Positions 26,490-35,376 of a DNA stretch of 64,000 nucleotides are shown piece by piece. The number at the start of each line of letters is the position of its first letter. Within the stretch, counting starts at the first letter, position 1. The notes under the pieces are model-generated. The model did not search any database. It was not told the origin of the DNA and saw only the letters and a program-made list of their open reading frames with translations. The stretch comes from Nitrospirota bacterium (GTDB taxonomy: Bacteria > Nitrospirota > Thermodesulfovibrionia > Thermodesulfovibrionales > Dissulfurispiraceae): contig SCQE01000005.1 of assembly GCA_004321915.1 (NCBI GenBank), forward strand, positions 1-64,000, read 5' to 3'. The position numbers were made by a program, and so were the translations under genes.

Positions 26490-27713
26490 TCAAGACGAGA
26501 ACCTTTTGATTACCTTTAGTAGGATTTCGGCTTTCTTTTCGGCAAGCGTCAAATCGCGATAATTGGTCTTGAACTGCATAATCTTCGGCTGTATGCTCTC
26601 GGCCACAGGGCATATGCCCTCGCTGTAGCTTATCTTTTCGTACACCCAAGGGCAGCGTTTAACAAACCGGCGGGTTGCGACCATAGGCTCAAGATACGGC
26701 ACGCTCCAAGCCCCATAAATGCCGTCACCGCCCGCCTCGACATACGCCTTCCTGAAGTCTTCCCATTTTACCCCGATACTATCCAGCCCTTCGTATATAA
26801 CTCCGAGCGTGTAGTACGAATTTACATACCCGTCAGGCACCTGCTGGGGTATAAGATAGTCGCATGTTTTCATTGCATCGATAAAAAAACCAGCCGACTT
26901 CTTGCGCAACTCGACCAGCTCTTCGATTCTCTCCAGTTGGGCCAACGCTATTGCCGAATTAAACTCCGACAGTCTATAGTTCCATCCAAGGACATCGTGC
27001 CTTTTATAATGCGGGTTCTGAAACACCTCCATATTAAGCCTGATCCGCCCTTCATCGGCGCGCAGGTTCTTAAAACCATGTCCGCCTATTTTCCTGACCG
27101 TTTCCGCATATCCCTCGTTATTCGTAACAATCATACCGCCTTCTCCGCAGGAGATATGTTTAGTGTTCTCAAAGCTGAAACTCGCCATATCCCCGATAGT
27201 GCCGAGAATCCTGCCTTTGTAATAGCTGAGAACGGCCTGCGCATTGTCCTCTATAACAGGGATGTTTTTCGCCCTTGCGAGTTCCATTATGGGAGACATG
27301 TCCGGCGATAGTCCATAGAGCGCCACCGTGATTATGGCTTTTGTCCGAGGGGTGATTTTCCTCGCCAAATCCCCGGGGTCCATAGTAAACGTCCTCGGAT
27401 CGACATCCGCATATACCGGCACGGCATTTGCGTGAAAGGTAGCGGTAGTGTCCATGATAACGGTCATTGCCGGGGATATTACCTCATCCCCGGGGCCGAC
27501 ACCTGCGGCTTCAAGCGCTGCATGCAGCGTTGAAGTCCCGGAGTTAAAGGCGATCCCGTATTTCACGCCGATTTTCTCGGCAAAAGCGCGCTCGAGACCG
27601 ATTGTCCAGCTCCCTCCAGTTGCCGACCAAGATTCCGCATTCAGCACTTTTCCCAAATACGTCAGTTCATTGCCAAGGTACTTACTCGGGTTATTCATAG
27701 CTTTTGTATTCAT
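26490..27713 (-). CDS. DegT/DnrJ/EryC1 sugar aminotransferase (second copy)
   Basis: The 407-residue PLP enzyme has AFNSGTSTLHAALEAAGVGPGD, VIEDNAQAVLSYYKGRILG and FSFENTKHISCGEGGM (PLP lysine in NTKH). It differs from the DegT enzyme of the aminosugar set. It would install an amino group on a keto sugar precursor of the nonulosonate or on a separate residue. Its ATG overlaps the cytidylyltransferase stop (ATGA at 27713-27710), so translation is coupled. Confidence 0.88.
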   Translation of the reverse strand: MNTKAMNNPSKYLGNELTYLGKVLNAESWSATGGSWTIGLERAFAEKIGVKYGIAFNSGTSTLHAALEAAGVGPGDEVISPAMTVIMDTTATFHANAVPVYADVDPRTFTMDPGDLARKITPRTKAIITVALYGLSPDMSPIMELARAKNIPVIEDNAQAVLSYYKGRILGTIGDMASFSFENTKHISCGEGGMIVTNNEGYAETVRKIGGHGFKNLRADEGRIRLNMEVFQNPHYKRHDVLGWNYRLSEFNSAIALAQLERIEELVELRKKSAGFFIDAMKTCDYLIPQQVPDGYVNSYYTLGVIYEGLDSIGVKWEDFRKAYVEAGGDGIYGAWSVPYLEPMVATRRFVKRCPWVYEKISYSEGICPVAESIQPKIMQFKTNYRDLTLAEKKAEILLKVIKRFSS

Positions 27714-28492
27714 ATCATAGCCTCATCACCTGCTTTAGATTTGTTCACTCCCTCTTTACGCTTGATATGGTTGTTCATCCGCATAATTTCAGGGTGCGTT
27801 TCGAGCAAGCGCAAAATATCGTCTTGCAAAAAAACAGGATTTTTTTCATAAAGATAGTCATAAACAGTTCTTGTCATCTCGTAATCGCACATATAGTCGA
27901 TGGTCCAACGCAGGTATGAATAGTCTTTTGCCTGTTTAAAGACAATTATCTTAAATTCTTCCGGGTGGTTCTGGAAATAAGGGAATACATGCTCACGTTC
28001 GGACAACAGCCGCGCTTCTCCCCATGCCTTCTCCAATGCCTCTATTGAATAAACCTCTATATCAAGTCCTTCCGGAAAGGTCGGCTCAAAATGGTTATTC
28101 ACAAAATCTACAGAACTGTCCTTGAAGATCGTAATAGCGCGATCAATAATTTCATGATCAACAAAAGGATCGTCAGGGGTTGCCCTGACCACTACATCAG
28201 CATGGTATTTCTTTGCACACCGGTAATATCGATCCAGCAAATCATTCTCGCTTCCGCGAAAACAGTCTATTCCGATATGCTTTGCCAATTCCTCGATGCT
28301 GTTATCTCCGGCATTTTCCGTGGTGGCTATTACTATTTTGTCTATCAGCCGGCTTTTCCTCACCCGGTTAACATAAAGCTCCAATAATGTTTTGTCCTTG
28401 ATCTTCAGCAAGACCTTATTGGGCAGTCGGGACGACCCGGTACGGGCCTGTATAATTGCGACGATCACCGCGCTGTTAATCCTTCCATGCAT
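27710..28492 (-). CDS. spsF: SpsF/NeuA-type cytidylyltransferase
   Basis: The 260-residue protein begins VIVAIIQARTGSSRLPNKVL, the nucleotide-binding signature of SpsF and CMP-acylneuraminate synthetases. CFRGSENDLLDRYYRCAKKY and VVRATPDDPFVDHEI follow. It would join CMP to the acid made by the NeuB-like synthase, giving the donor for a sialyltransferase-type enzyme. The start may be ATG 28492 or the GTG at 28468, which has GGAAGG upstream. SpsF also pairs with the NeuB-like SpsE in Bacillus spore-coat loci, a good precedent for this pairing. Confidence 0.82.
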   Translation of the reverse strand: MHGRINSAVIVAIIQARTGSSRLPNKVLLKIKDKTLLELYVNRVRKSRLIDKIVIATTENAGDNSIEELAKHIGIDCFRGSENDLLDRYYRCAKKYHADVVVRATPDDPFVDHEIIDRAITIFKDSSVDFVNNHFEPTFPEGLDIEVYSIEALEKAWGEARLLSEREHVFPYFQNHPEEFKIIVFKQAKDYSYLRWTIDYMCDYEMTRTVYDYLYEKNPVFLQDDILRLLETHPEIMRMNNHIKRKEGVNKSKAGDEAMI

Positions 28493-28499
28493 TGCATTT

Positions 28500-29888
28500 T
28501 CAGCCCGCCTTAAACACCAAGGAATTGAATTGATAATATAACTCTTCCAGTCTCGCTTTTGAGAGTTGCGGCATTTCCAGAATGGTGGAGTAGTTTACCG
28601 ATATATCTTCATAATACCGGTCTTTTATAAAACCTTCCCTGACGCATAGGTCATGCAGTATCGATCCGTGGTAGGGCGCAAATATCGATATTGCAAGGCT
28701 ATGCGCTTTGAGTTCCCGGCAAAAAGCCGCTGACCGCAATATATCCTCTTCCGCTTCATAGGGCAAGCCTATCATGATATATGCCGTTGTTCTGATATCG
28801 CAGGCATTACAATTATCAAAGGCCTTTATGTACACCTTATCGGAAGCCTTTTTGTTCAACACCATGGCCCGCACCTTTTCGCTTCCGCTCTCAACGCCTA
28901 TGCCGATAGTCGCACAACCGCACTCTTTCAGCCTATGGACTTTTTCGAGGTCCAGCAGGGTATCGGCCCTTGTCTGGATAAAAAATGGCAGATTGATACG
29001 TTCCTTATAGCCGGTCAGGAATTCGTCAAGCCGGTCCTTCGACATCATCAGAAAATTTTCGTCATTAAAGAAAATCAATTCTAAAGAATACTTCGCCTTC
29101 ATATGCTCTATTTCCTTGATGCAATACTCAACAGGCTTTTCGCGATGATATTTTCCTAAAGAACTGAACAGCTTCTGATATATATGGTTAGCGCAGTATG
29201 TGCAACTGAATGGGCAGCCTCTGGACAACTCAAAAAATCCGGTCTTCCATACCTTACCCATAAACGGCTTGTACAGGTGTCTCTGATCGAATATATCAAA
29301 ATCTTGGTATGTCAGAGGTTCCCAATCGTAATATTTCGGGAAGCTGTTTTTAATTATATTGCCGCCATTTTTGATTATGAGCGAGGGGACAGAAGATATG
29401 TCTTCCCTGTTATCCAATTTATCCGCCAGTTCCAATAAGGGATATTCGCCTTCACCCATGCATATAATATCGACATTCCCGTCCTCTATAAAAAACTGGG
29501 GGGCTACTGTCGGAAATATTCCGCCCACAATTATGGGCTTCTTCGTAACCTCTTTTGCGGCTTTAAAAAGTTCTCTTGCGCAGCCATAGTTATTTTCAAC
29601 AATTGAAAAGGCGATAAGGTCCGGATTAAAAGACGCTATCTTGTCTTTAAACCCCTTTATAATATCTTTTTCCTCGGCAGTCCCCCAGTAATCACTCACA
29701 TTTACCTTCGAGACAACACCGGTATTTTCCCTCGCTTTATGGTCCAGCCTTTCAGGCACCATAAATGTGATGTCGAAAACTTCTACAGTATGATGTTCTC
29801 TCTTTAGAATACCCGCTAAAACGGATATCCCCAAAGGGATTATAGGATAACCTTCTTTATTTGGATATACAAACAGGACCCTACACAA
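28500..29888 (-). CDS. Cobalamin-binding-type radical SAM protein (rSAM-3)
   Basis: The 462-residue protein has an N-terminal B12-like domain (VLFVYPNKEGYPIIPLGISV, KKPIIVGGIFPTVAPQF, DIICMGEGEYPLLELAD) and a radical SAM core with LSRGCPFSCTYCANHIY (Cys 225, 229, 232). The core runs on through FFNDENFLMMSKDRL and IGIGVESGSEKVRAMVLNKK. The start is TTG 29888, preceded by GAGAGG. It sits between the KdsC-like phosphatase and the cytidylyltransferase, which ties it to the nonulosonate block. The chemistry could be methylation or ring rearrangement; the sequence does not decide. Confidence 0.85.
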   Translation of the reverse strand: MCRVLFVYPNKEGYPIIPLGISVLAGILKREHHTVEVFDITFMVPERLDHKARENTGVVSKVNVSDYWGTAEEKDIIKGFKDKIASFNPDLIAFSIVENNYGCARELFKAAKEVTKKPIIVGGIFPTVAPQFFIEDGNVDIICMGEGEYPLLELADKLDNREDISSVPSLIIKNGGNIIKNSFPKYYDWEPLTYQDFDIFDQRHLYKPFMGKVWKTGFFELSRGCPFSCTYCANHIYQKLFSSLGKYHREKPVEYCIKEIEHMKAKYSLELIFFNDENFLMMSKDRLDEFLTGYKERINLPFFIQTRADTLLDLEKVHRLKECGCATIGIGVESGSEKVRAMVLNKKASDKVYIKAFDNCNACDIRTTAYIMIGLPYEAEEDILRSAAFCRELKAHSLAISIFAPYHGSILHDLCVREGFIKDRYYEDISVNYSTILEMPQLSKARLEELYYQFNSLVFKAG

Positions 29889-29918
29889 ATTAACACCTCT
29901 CGGATAGCATTATGTGTC

Positions 29919-30380
29919 CTACCGCTTTTCCATGTAGTTTAATAATGCCCTGACAACGCCGTCGCCGCCATTAACGGGAATAACAAATTTCGCTGCGGTT
30001 CTGGCTTCCGGATACGCATCTTGCGGGCAAAAAGAATAACCGACAATATTCATAACATCAACATCATTGATGTCATTCCCGATATACGCTACATCTTTGA
30101 GAGCAATTGAATTTTTTTCGCAATACCTACTGAGAATATCCTTTTTGTTATCAACTCCCCAAAGAACCGGTATTTTCAGTTTTTTTGCCCTTCTAACAAC
30201 AACTTTATTTTTTTCCTTCGACAAAATGAGTTGTCGAATGCCCAATTTCTTTATGATTTCCACAGCCAATCCATCCGATCTGTTGACAATTACACTCTCA
30301 AGCCCATCTTCACGCAAAACCACTTTGTTATCAGTCATTACACCGTCGAAATCATATACTATAAGCTCAATGTCTTTCAT
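29919..30380 (-). CDS. KdsC-like HAD phosphatase (nonulosonate/KDO phosphate phosphatase type)
   Basis: The 153-residue HAD protein without a cap domain has ELIVYDFDGVMTDNKVV (catalytic Asp pair), QLILSKEKNKVVVRRAKKL and DVAYIGNDINDVDVMNIVG. KdsC-family enzymes remove the phosphate from KDO-8-phosphate or from nonulosonate-9-phosphates. Here the substrate is probably the product of the NeuB-like synthase. I chose ATG 30380; a GTG two codons earlier is possible. The palindromic repeat lies directly upstream, so its leader may be structured. Confidence 0.8.
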   Translation of the reverse strand: MKDIELIVYDFDGVMTDNKVVLREDGLESVIVNRSDGLAVEIIKKLGIRQLILSKEKNKVVVRRAKKLKIPVLWGVDNKKDILSRYCEKNSIALKDVAYIGNDINDVDVMNIVGYSFCPQDAYPEARTAAKFVIPVNGGDGVVRALLNYMEKR

Positions 30381-30391
30381 ATGCACCGAAT

Positions 30392-30541
30392 TATTAACGG
30401 TCTCATAATAATAACGACATCCGTCATTCCCGCAGTGCGTTGAGCGGGAATCCAGAAGTCTTTGTATTTTTTACTGGATGCCCGATAAAAAACTTCGGGC
30501 ATGACAAAATAAATGTGCAGTCTATAATGAGACCGTTAATA
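30392..30541. repeat. 150-bp palindromic element (REP/MITE-like), copy 1
   Basis: Two 19-base arms (30392-30410 and 30523-30541) are inverted repeats with one mismatch and carry the core ATTAACGGTCTCAT. Between them is a dispersed-repeat core, CGTCATTCCCGC to GCGGGAATCCAG, then GGATGCCCGA to TCGGGCATGAC (30422-30505), which forms two hairpins. It fills the gap between two genes of the island. A related core occurs at 55583-55656, so this looks like a mobile REP or MITE family. It may also attenuate or stabilise the transcript. Confidence 0.75.
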
Positions 30542-30545
30542 GTTT

Positions 30546-31430
30546 TTAATTTGACCATGAAATGACGCGCAGCAATTCATTTCCAAGCCCCCAATTCTCA
30601 CCGTTTGGCGCATAGCTCGTGGGCATGATCTGAGGGTTCATTTTATGGGGCGATTCGTTGATACCCTCCGGGCGGGTTGTGGAATAGTGGTTCAAGTGAT
30701 AGAACCGCATGCCGTACAGGTCCATATCCGAAATTGCATACCGGCTTATGATCCTGTAATGAAGTTCTATATCTGACCAACCCCAGTATATGAATCGCTC
30801 GTCTAATCCGCGACATCCGTCCCAGATAGATTTCTTTACTAAAAAAGCCCCTGCGCCGCCGAGGAAATTGGCCAGATCAACTATACGGTGTTCGATATCC
30901 TGCGTGTGGTCCTCAATGTATCGGTCCAAGACCTCGGAGGATGGGTTCGCAGAATGATAGTCCTTGGGAATATGGTAGCGCGATCCCCAGAAAAATGTCC
31001 GCTCATACGAATAACCGGCGATTGATTCCATCTTGAGACTTTCGTATAGAGTACGCATGGTATCGAAAGGGACATAATTATCGGTATCGGAAAAGAGCAA
31101 ATATTTTCCGCGGGCCCGTCTGGAGATTGTATTCATCGCATGGACCGCGGAATAACGGGAATCAGCGTCATATTTCGCTGCGGTTGCGGGTGGAACGATT
31201 ACGACCCGCAGCAGCGTCTTAGTGATGTCCGCGAGATCGAGCTCTTCGATTAGAGGGTCCCGGCTGCCCCAATCGCAAAAGACGATCTCGATCTCTTGTT
31301 CGGCCCCAAGCATATATATGGCATGGGCCAATTTATTGAGACAGGTTGTCATGCGCCAAGAAAAATTGCCCATATAGCCGTCGTTTCGTCCGTGCATAAG
31401 AATCGATAATCTCAGCGGGGTGTCCGTCAT
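30546..31430 (-). CDS. GT-A fold glycosyltransferase (Glyco_transf_7C/GT2-like)
   Basis: The 294-residue protein has LSILMHGRNDGYMGN, YLLFSDTDNYVPFD with a DTD metal motif, and FIYWGWSDIELHYRI. The last resembles the GWGxED-type donor/acceptor motif of galactosyl- and N-acetylgalactosaminyltransferase-like GT-A enzymes. It has no TPR tail, unlike most transferases in this island. It lies between the heptose kinase and the palindromic element and may attach the heptose-derived residue. That assignment is from position only. Confidence 0.72.
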   Translation of the reverse strand: MTDTPLRLSILMHGRNDGYMGNFSWRMTTCLNKLAHAIYMLGAEQEIEIVFCDWGSRDPLIEELDLADITKTLLRVVIVPPATAAKYDADSRYSAVHAMNTISRRARGKYLLFSDTDNYVPFDTMRTLYESLKMESIAGYSYERTFFWGSRYHIPKDYHSANPSSEVLDRYIEDHTQDIEHRIVDLANFLGGAGAFLVKKSIWDGCRGLDERFIYWGWSDIELHYRIISRYAISDMDLYGMRFYHLNHYSTTRPEGINESPHKMNPQIMPTSYAPNGENWGLGNELLRVISWSN

Positions 31431-31469
31431 GGATGTTTTCTCACCGGCTGGCCGGCGGCAGTAATTCTT

Positions 31470-32459
31470 TCATTGGACCGCATAATAGATCACTTGGCTT
31501 CCCAGCGTGTCAAAGCGGAAAGGCACATGCAGCAGCGGAGAAAGTGCGGATTTAAGTTGTTCCTGCTTCTCGGGGACTATGTAGAAAAGAATAAAACCGC
31601 CTCCGCCGGCCCCCAGTATTTTCCCGCCCAAGGCCCCGGCCGTCATCGCCTTGGCATATATGTCATCTATCTGCGAGGTGGAAACTTTGTCCGAAAGGTT
31701 TTTTTTCAATAACCAGCTTTCATGAAGCAGCCTTCCAAAGTCATCATACCCGTTGACACCGTCGTTGAGAATATCGACGGCGGACTCGACCATACGCTGC
31801 ATGGACCTGAGTTCGTGTTTCTTGTTGCCGAGGTTCCGGATCTTCTCCTTTTCGATCTCTACGGCAAAACGCGGGAACCCGGTAAAGAAAAGCATGAGGT
31901 GGCTATGCAGGTGAGCAAGGTTGTCGCTCGAAATAGTCACCGGATTGACTTCAATGTTGTTTGCCGAGAAGACTATCTTGTTGAACCCGCCGAAAGACAC
32001 GGCAATCTGGTCCTGAGAGCCTACCGCTTCTTTGATCATCTCCTGTTCGACATGGATGGCCTCCAACGCCAGCCTTTTCTTGTTGACCATCTTCCCTTGC
32101 AAGGCGTAAAGGGCATTGAGGAGGCCCACCGTAAAGGCGGAACTGGAGCCCAGCCCGGAATGAGAGGGGAGGTCTCCGTCATGCTGCACCAATAATCCTT
32201 CGTTAACATTCATGAAACGATACGTTTCGCGTACGGCGGGATGTACGATCTCGTCGATATCGTTGAAATCCTCATGCTTGGAAAAAAATACTACTTTATG
32301 CTTATGGTCAAAAAACGGCGGCAGCTTTCGGCAATGAATATAAGAGTATTTGTCTATGGTTGTAGAAAGCACGGCCCCCCCATGTTCCCGGTACCATGCA
32401 GGGAAATCGGTCCCGCCTCCAAAAAAAGATACTCTAAACGGTGTTCTTGTTATTATCAT
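31470..32459 (-). CDS. hddA: GHMP kinase, D-glycero-alpha-D-manno-heptose 7-phosphate kinase type
   Basis: The 329-residue GHMP kinase has RTPFRVSFFGGGTDFPAWY, the ATP loop LPSHSGLGSSSAFTVGLLNA, and GALGGKILGAGGGGFILFY near the end. It is typical of HddA, which phosphorylates C1 of D-glycero-D-manno-heptose 7-phosphate. With HddC, a GMD-like dehydratase and Fcl further up the transcript, it supports a GDP-(6-deoxy)-heptose route. GmhA isomerase and GmhB phosphatase are not in this window and may be elsewhere on the chromosome. A related role as a fucose- or other sugar kinase is less likely. Confidence 0.85.
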   Translation of the reverse strand: MIITRTPFRVSFFGGGTDFPAWYREHGGAVLSTTIDKYSYIHCRKLPPFFDHKHKVVFFSKHEDFNDIDEIVHPAVRETYRFMNVNEGLLVQHDGDLPSHSGLGSSSAFTVGLLNALYALQGKMVNKKRLALEAIHVEQEMIKEAVGSQDQIAVSFGGFNKIVFSANNIEVNPVTISSDNLAHLHSHLMLFFTGFPRFAVEIEKEKIRNLGNKKHELRSMQRMVESAVDILNDGVNGYDDFGRLLHESWLLKKNLSDKVSTSQIDDIYAKAMTAGALGGKILGAGGGGFILFYIVPEKQEQLKSALSPLLHVPFRFDTLGSQVIYYAVQ

Positions 32460-32483
32460 CCCGACACCTCATAAAATGGATTA

Positions 32484-33428
32484 TTAATACTTAGGCGCAT
32501 CCGCTTGGCGAAAATGCCAAGCACCCAGTGAATGCAGTCGCCGATCATCTTTTTGTAACATCTTGAATCCAAAATAACTTTTAAATCCGGGCCTGAAGCC
32601 GGAATCCTCAAGCACCTTTCTCAAACAACTTCCGGGCGTTGCCCAAGTAGCTATTTTATTAGCGCCGCTTCGCACCAAGTGCGAGACCGTAATTGCCGTT
32701 AATTCTCTTATTGCATCCGCATCATCGGCTTGGCATTCTAAGTCCACAATATCGCCGTACATCCCGATACCGCCATGTATCGGGATTGTCTTTACGATTG
32801 CAAAGACATTATCGGACAACATCACCTTGCGGTACCTGTACACAGGCGTCTTTGCAAAACGCCACAAACGGAACTCCCGGGTAGCGGCAAGACCGACCCT
32901 GTCGCCGTGAATGTAACTGACGGACGGGAAAGCGGTATCGAGCGTCACGTCCTCCACGGCAATATCAGGCTTCACAGCCGGCCCCGCAGTGTCCGTTTCC
33001 ATTGCCCCTATCGGGTCCGGGAAAAACAATCCCAACGCCGCCTCACAGGGTTTTACGGATTTTTCATTGTGCGTAAAAATACAAACAAAATCGAGGTCGC
33101 CGAAAAATGAAAGGGCCGGAGCGGATATCTTCTTCAGGAGTCCTTTGCCGACCCAATCAGGATGAATATTCATGCTGATTATCTGACCCGCAGTCTGACC
33201 GGTAGTAGCAGGCCTCTTCTGCACACCGAACATACCCACCAATGTCTCGCCGGCGAAAGCGCCGAAACAAACGGTCGGGAAAACATTCTCGAACAACTGC
33301 CATTCAAAGTAGCCGGCATGCCGTTTGTTCTCATAAATCGCGCCGATCAGGTCGACACACCCGGGAATATCCTTGTGTTCCAACCGCCTGACAATAATAT
33401 CTTCAGCTATGTTACGCGGTTGTCCCAT
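32484..33428 (-). CDS. GNAT-like acyltransferase A
   Basis: The 314-residue protein carries an N-terminal GNAT-like region: VRRLEHKDIPGCVDLI, CFGAFAGETLVGMFGVQKRP, and IISMNIHPDWVGKGLLKKI with a G-x-G-L-L pattern of the acetyl-CoA loop. A C-terminal half with DIVDLECQADD and NKIATWATPGS follows. It is clearly paralogous to the protein at 36392-37315. It may acetylate a sugar amino or hydroxyl group on a nucleotide sugar. The ATG overlaps the upstream radical SAM gene by 17 bases. Confidence 0.65.
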   Translation of the reverse strand: MGQPRNIAEDIIVRRLEHKDIPGCVDLIGAIYENKRHAGYFEWQLFENVFPTVCFGAFAGETLVGMFGVQKRPATTGQTAGQIISMNIHPDWVGKGLLKKISAPALSFFGDLDFVCIFTHNEKSVKPCEAALGLFFPDPIGAMETDTAGPAVKPDIAVEDVTLDTAFPSVSYIHGDRVGLAATREFRLWRFAKTPVYRYRKVMLSDNVFAIVKTIPIHGGIGMYGDIVDLECQADDADAIRELTAITVSHLVRSGANKIATWATPGSCLRKVLEDSGFRPGFKSYFGFKMLQKDDRRLHSLGAWHFRQADAPKY

Positions 33429-35376
33429 TTATCGAATAAATATAGTCGCCTTTTTTATATCCGTACCAGACCACCTGCCTGCACCAGTCCTGCCAGTTGT
33501 TCCAGCGTTGAGATGAACTGTCTATCGTGTAGCAGACCTCCGCTTTTTTTACCGAATATTCGTCCCCTTTCAAGACCGCCTGATAAACGTCCCAAAGATT
33601 GTAATCCGCTCTTACAGTAATGTCCGTATTAACAAAGGGTTGTTTTAACAGCTTATGATTAAAGTTAACGGCCTGAGAAATCAACTGCGGGTAATCCGGC
33701 TCCAGCCTGTCCGAAAAAACCTTTAGACGGTCCTCCGCTTCCCTATAAAAGTCGTCCAGCAGCCCCTCGGTACACAATTTAATGTAGGCCAGTTCGTCCG
33801 AATGCCACGTTATGTTGAGCCAATCTTTCGATGGACTGAATTCACCGCTTCCGTTCCGGATCTCCCGGGCCTTCTCCTCGAACGCCGCTACGATTCCGGT
33901 CAAAACAGGGTGCCCATGGTCTTTTATTGCAAATGCCTCGATAAGTTCACGGTATGGCGCCTTGCCCAATTCATGAAGGAAAATAAAAGGCAACTGCAAC
34001 AGTTTGCCGAAATGCATAAGCGATGCCGTCCATGCGAACAGTTTGGCTTTTATCCAATCCTCTTCCGGCATTGCGGACGTGGCAACGACCAGAGAATGGG
34101 TCTCGCAAACTTCATCCTTCTCTTTGAGCAAGGTGTGATGCGATTCGAAATTGGCCTTTACCGTTTTCATTCCGTATCGGCTTTGGTACGCCTCGTTCGC
34201 CATTTCGGTGTTTTCAAGGATCACCAAATTGCCGAATTGTATTCTGTTGTGCTGCCCGTTATGTATAATTTCCGATATGCCGTCCGCATACGAATCATAG
34301 GTCTCTCCCGGCAACCCTAAAAGAATGTCGGTAAAAGTCATGATATTGCTTTTGGTGAACATGCTTTGAAGTTCGGTGTAGGTTTTGTTGTCTATATTGC
34401 TTCTTTCTACGAATTTCAGCGTCTGCTCATTAAGCGATTGCAAAGCCAAGTTGACCCCTTTTTGAAGGCCGGACTCGTTTAATATCCGATATAGATCGAA
34501 GATTTTCTTTTTCGAATTTTTGGTGTTTTGCACAGAAAACGCGTTGGGATACTTGAACCGCTTTTTATTCTCGACCACTTTCCGGACGATTTCGAAATCT
34601 CTGTCCAGAATCCCAAAATTGGCGTCGCAACAAAAAACAAACTCGACTTTATTATCGCTAAACCAGTCGATTTCCTGAAAAACCCTCTCGATGCTGAATG
34701 TTTTTACCGCTCTTTTGGTCTTTTTGCCCCAGTAGCAGAAGGCGCAGGTGTGCGGACATCCACGGTTCGTTTCCAACAATCCCTGCCATTTCTCGCCGGG
34801 GTTAAGCTGTAATAATTTGTCGAACACTCCGGAAAGGTAAGGGGATGGGATATCATCCAAACCCGGGACCTCTTCCGCTGGCCAAGTAAAAACAAAATCA
34901 CCATGCTTTCCGATAAACCCGGCTGATGGAAGAGCGGCCCGGTCTCCACCCCTGAAATGTTCAAGCACCCTCAAAAAAGGAAGCTCCCCTTCGCCGTAAC
35001 TAACAATATCTACAAACGACATCTCGCGGAGAAAAGCCTCCATTCTCTCCGGTTTTTCGGGGATCTGCGGCCCCCCGAAAACATTAATGGTTTTGGGGTT
35101 TCCTGATTTGATCCTCCGGGCTATCTCGAGACTGATCCGATAATTCCACAAATATGTGCTATAAAAGACTATGTCCGCGCCGTAAAGGTCTTTCTCTATA
35201 TCGCCCATTGCGGACCGCTTATAAATTATGGGCGCAAACTCATATGCGTCCGGATTCGGCAAGTTCTTCTCCGCATACGCCTGCAGCAGTCCGGCAGAAT
35301 AGGGAAAATAATATTGGCCGCCGAATGAATCGCCTATCTGGACCAGCCCGACTTTTGTCCTGCTCACCTTAAGCAA
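33412..35376 (-). CDS. Cobalamin-binding-type radical SAM protein, long form (rSAM-4)
   Basis: The 654-residue protein has an N-terminal B12-like domain (VGLVQIGDSFGGQYYFPYSAG, KTINVFGGPQIPEKPERM, IVSYGEGELPFL) and a radical SAM core with ETNRGCPHTCAFCYWGKKTK (Cys 207, 211, 214). NLALQSLNEQTLKFVERSNI is also in the core. The extra 200 residues at the C-terminus are unusual and unassigned. The start is probably TTG 35376, which overlaps the epimerase by 13 bases; a GTG at 35367 is an alternative. Its neighbours are an epimerase and an acyltransferase, so the three may act on one sugar. Confidence 0.82.
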   Translation of the reverse strand: MLKVSRTKVGLVQIGDSFGGQYYFPYSAGLLQAYAEKNLPNPDAYEFAPIIYKRSAMGDIEKDLYGADIVFYSTYLWNYRISLEIARRIKSGNPKTINVFGGPQIPEKPERMEAFLREMSFVDIVSYGEGELPFLRVLEHFRGGDRAALPSAGFIGKHGDFVFTWPAEEVPGLDDIPSPYLSGVFDKLLQLNPGEKWQGLLETNRGCPHTCAFCYWGKKTKRAVKTFSIERVFQEIDWFSDNKVEFVFCCDANFGILDRDFEIVRKVVENKKRFKYPNAFSVQNTKNSKKKIFDLYRILNESGLQKGVNLALQSLNEQTLKFVERSNIDNKTYTELQSMFTKSNIMTFTDILLGLPGETYDSYADGISEIIHNGQHNRIQFGNLVILENTEMANEAYQSRYGMKTVKANFESHHTLLKEKDEVCETHSLVVATSAMPEEDWIKAKLFAWTASLMHFGKLLQLPFIFLHELGKAPYRELIEAFAIKDHGHPVLTGIVAAFEEKAREIRNGSGEFSPSKDWLNITWHSDELAYIKLCTEGLLDDFYREAEDRLKVFSDRLEPDYPQLISQAVNFNHKLLKQPFVNTDITVRADYNLWDVYQAVLKGDEYSVKKAEVCYTIDSSSQRWNNWQDWCRQVVWYGYKKGDYIYSINGTTA

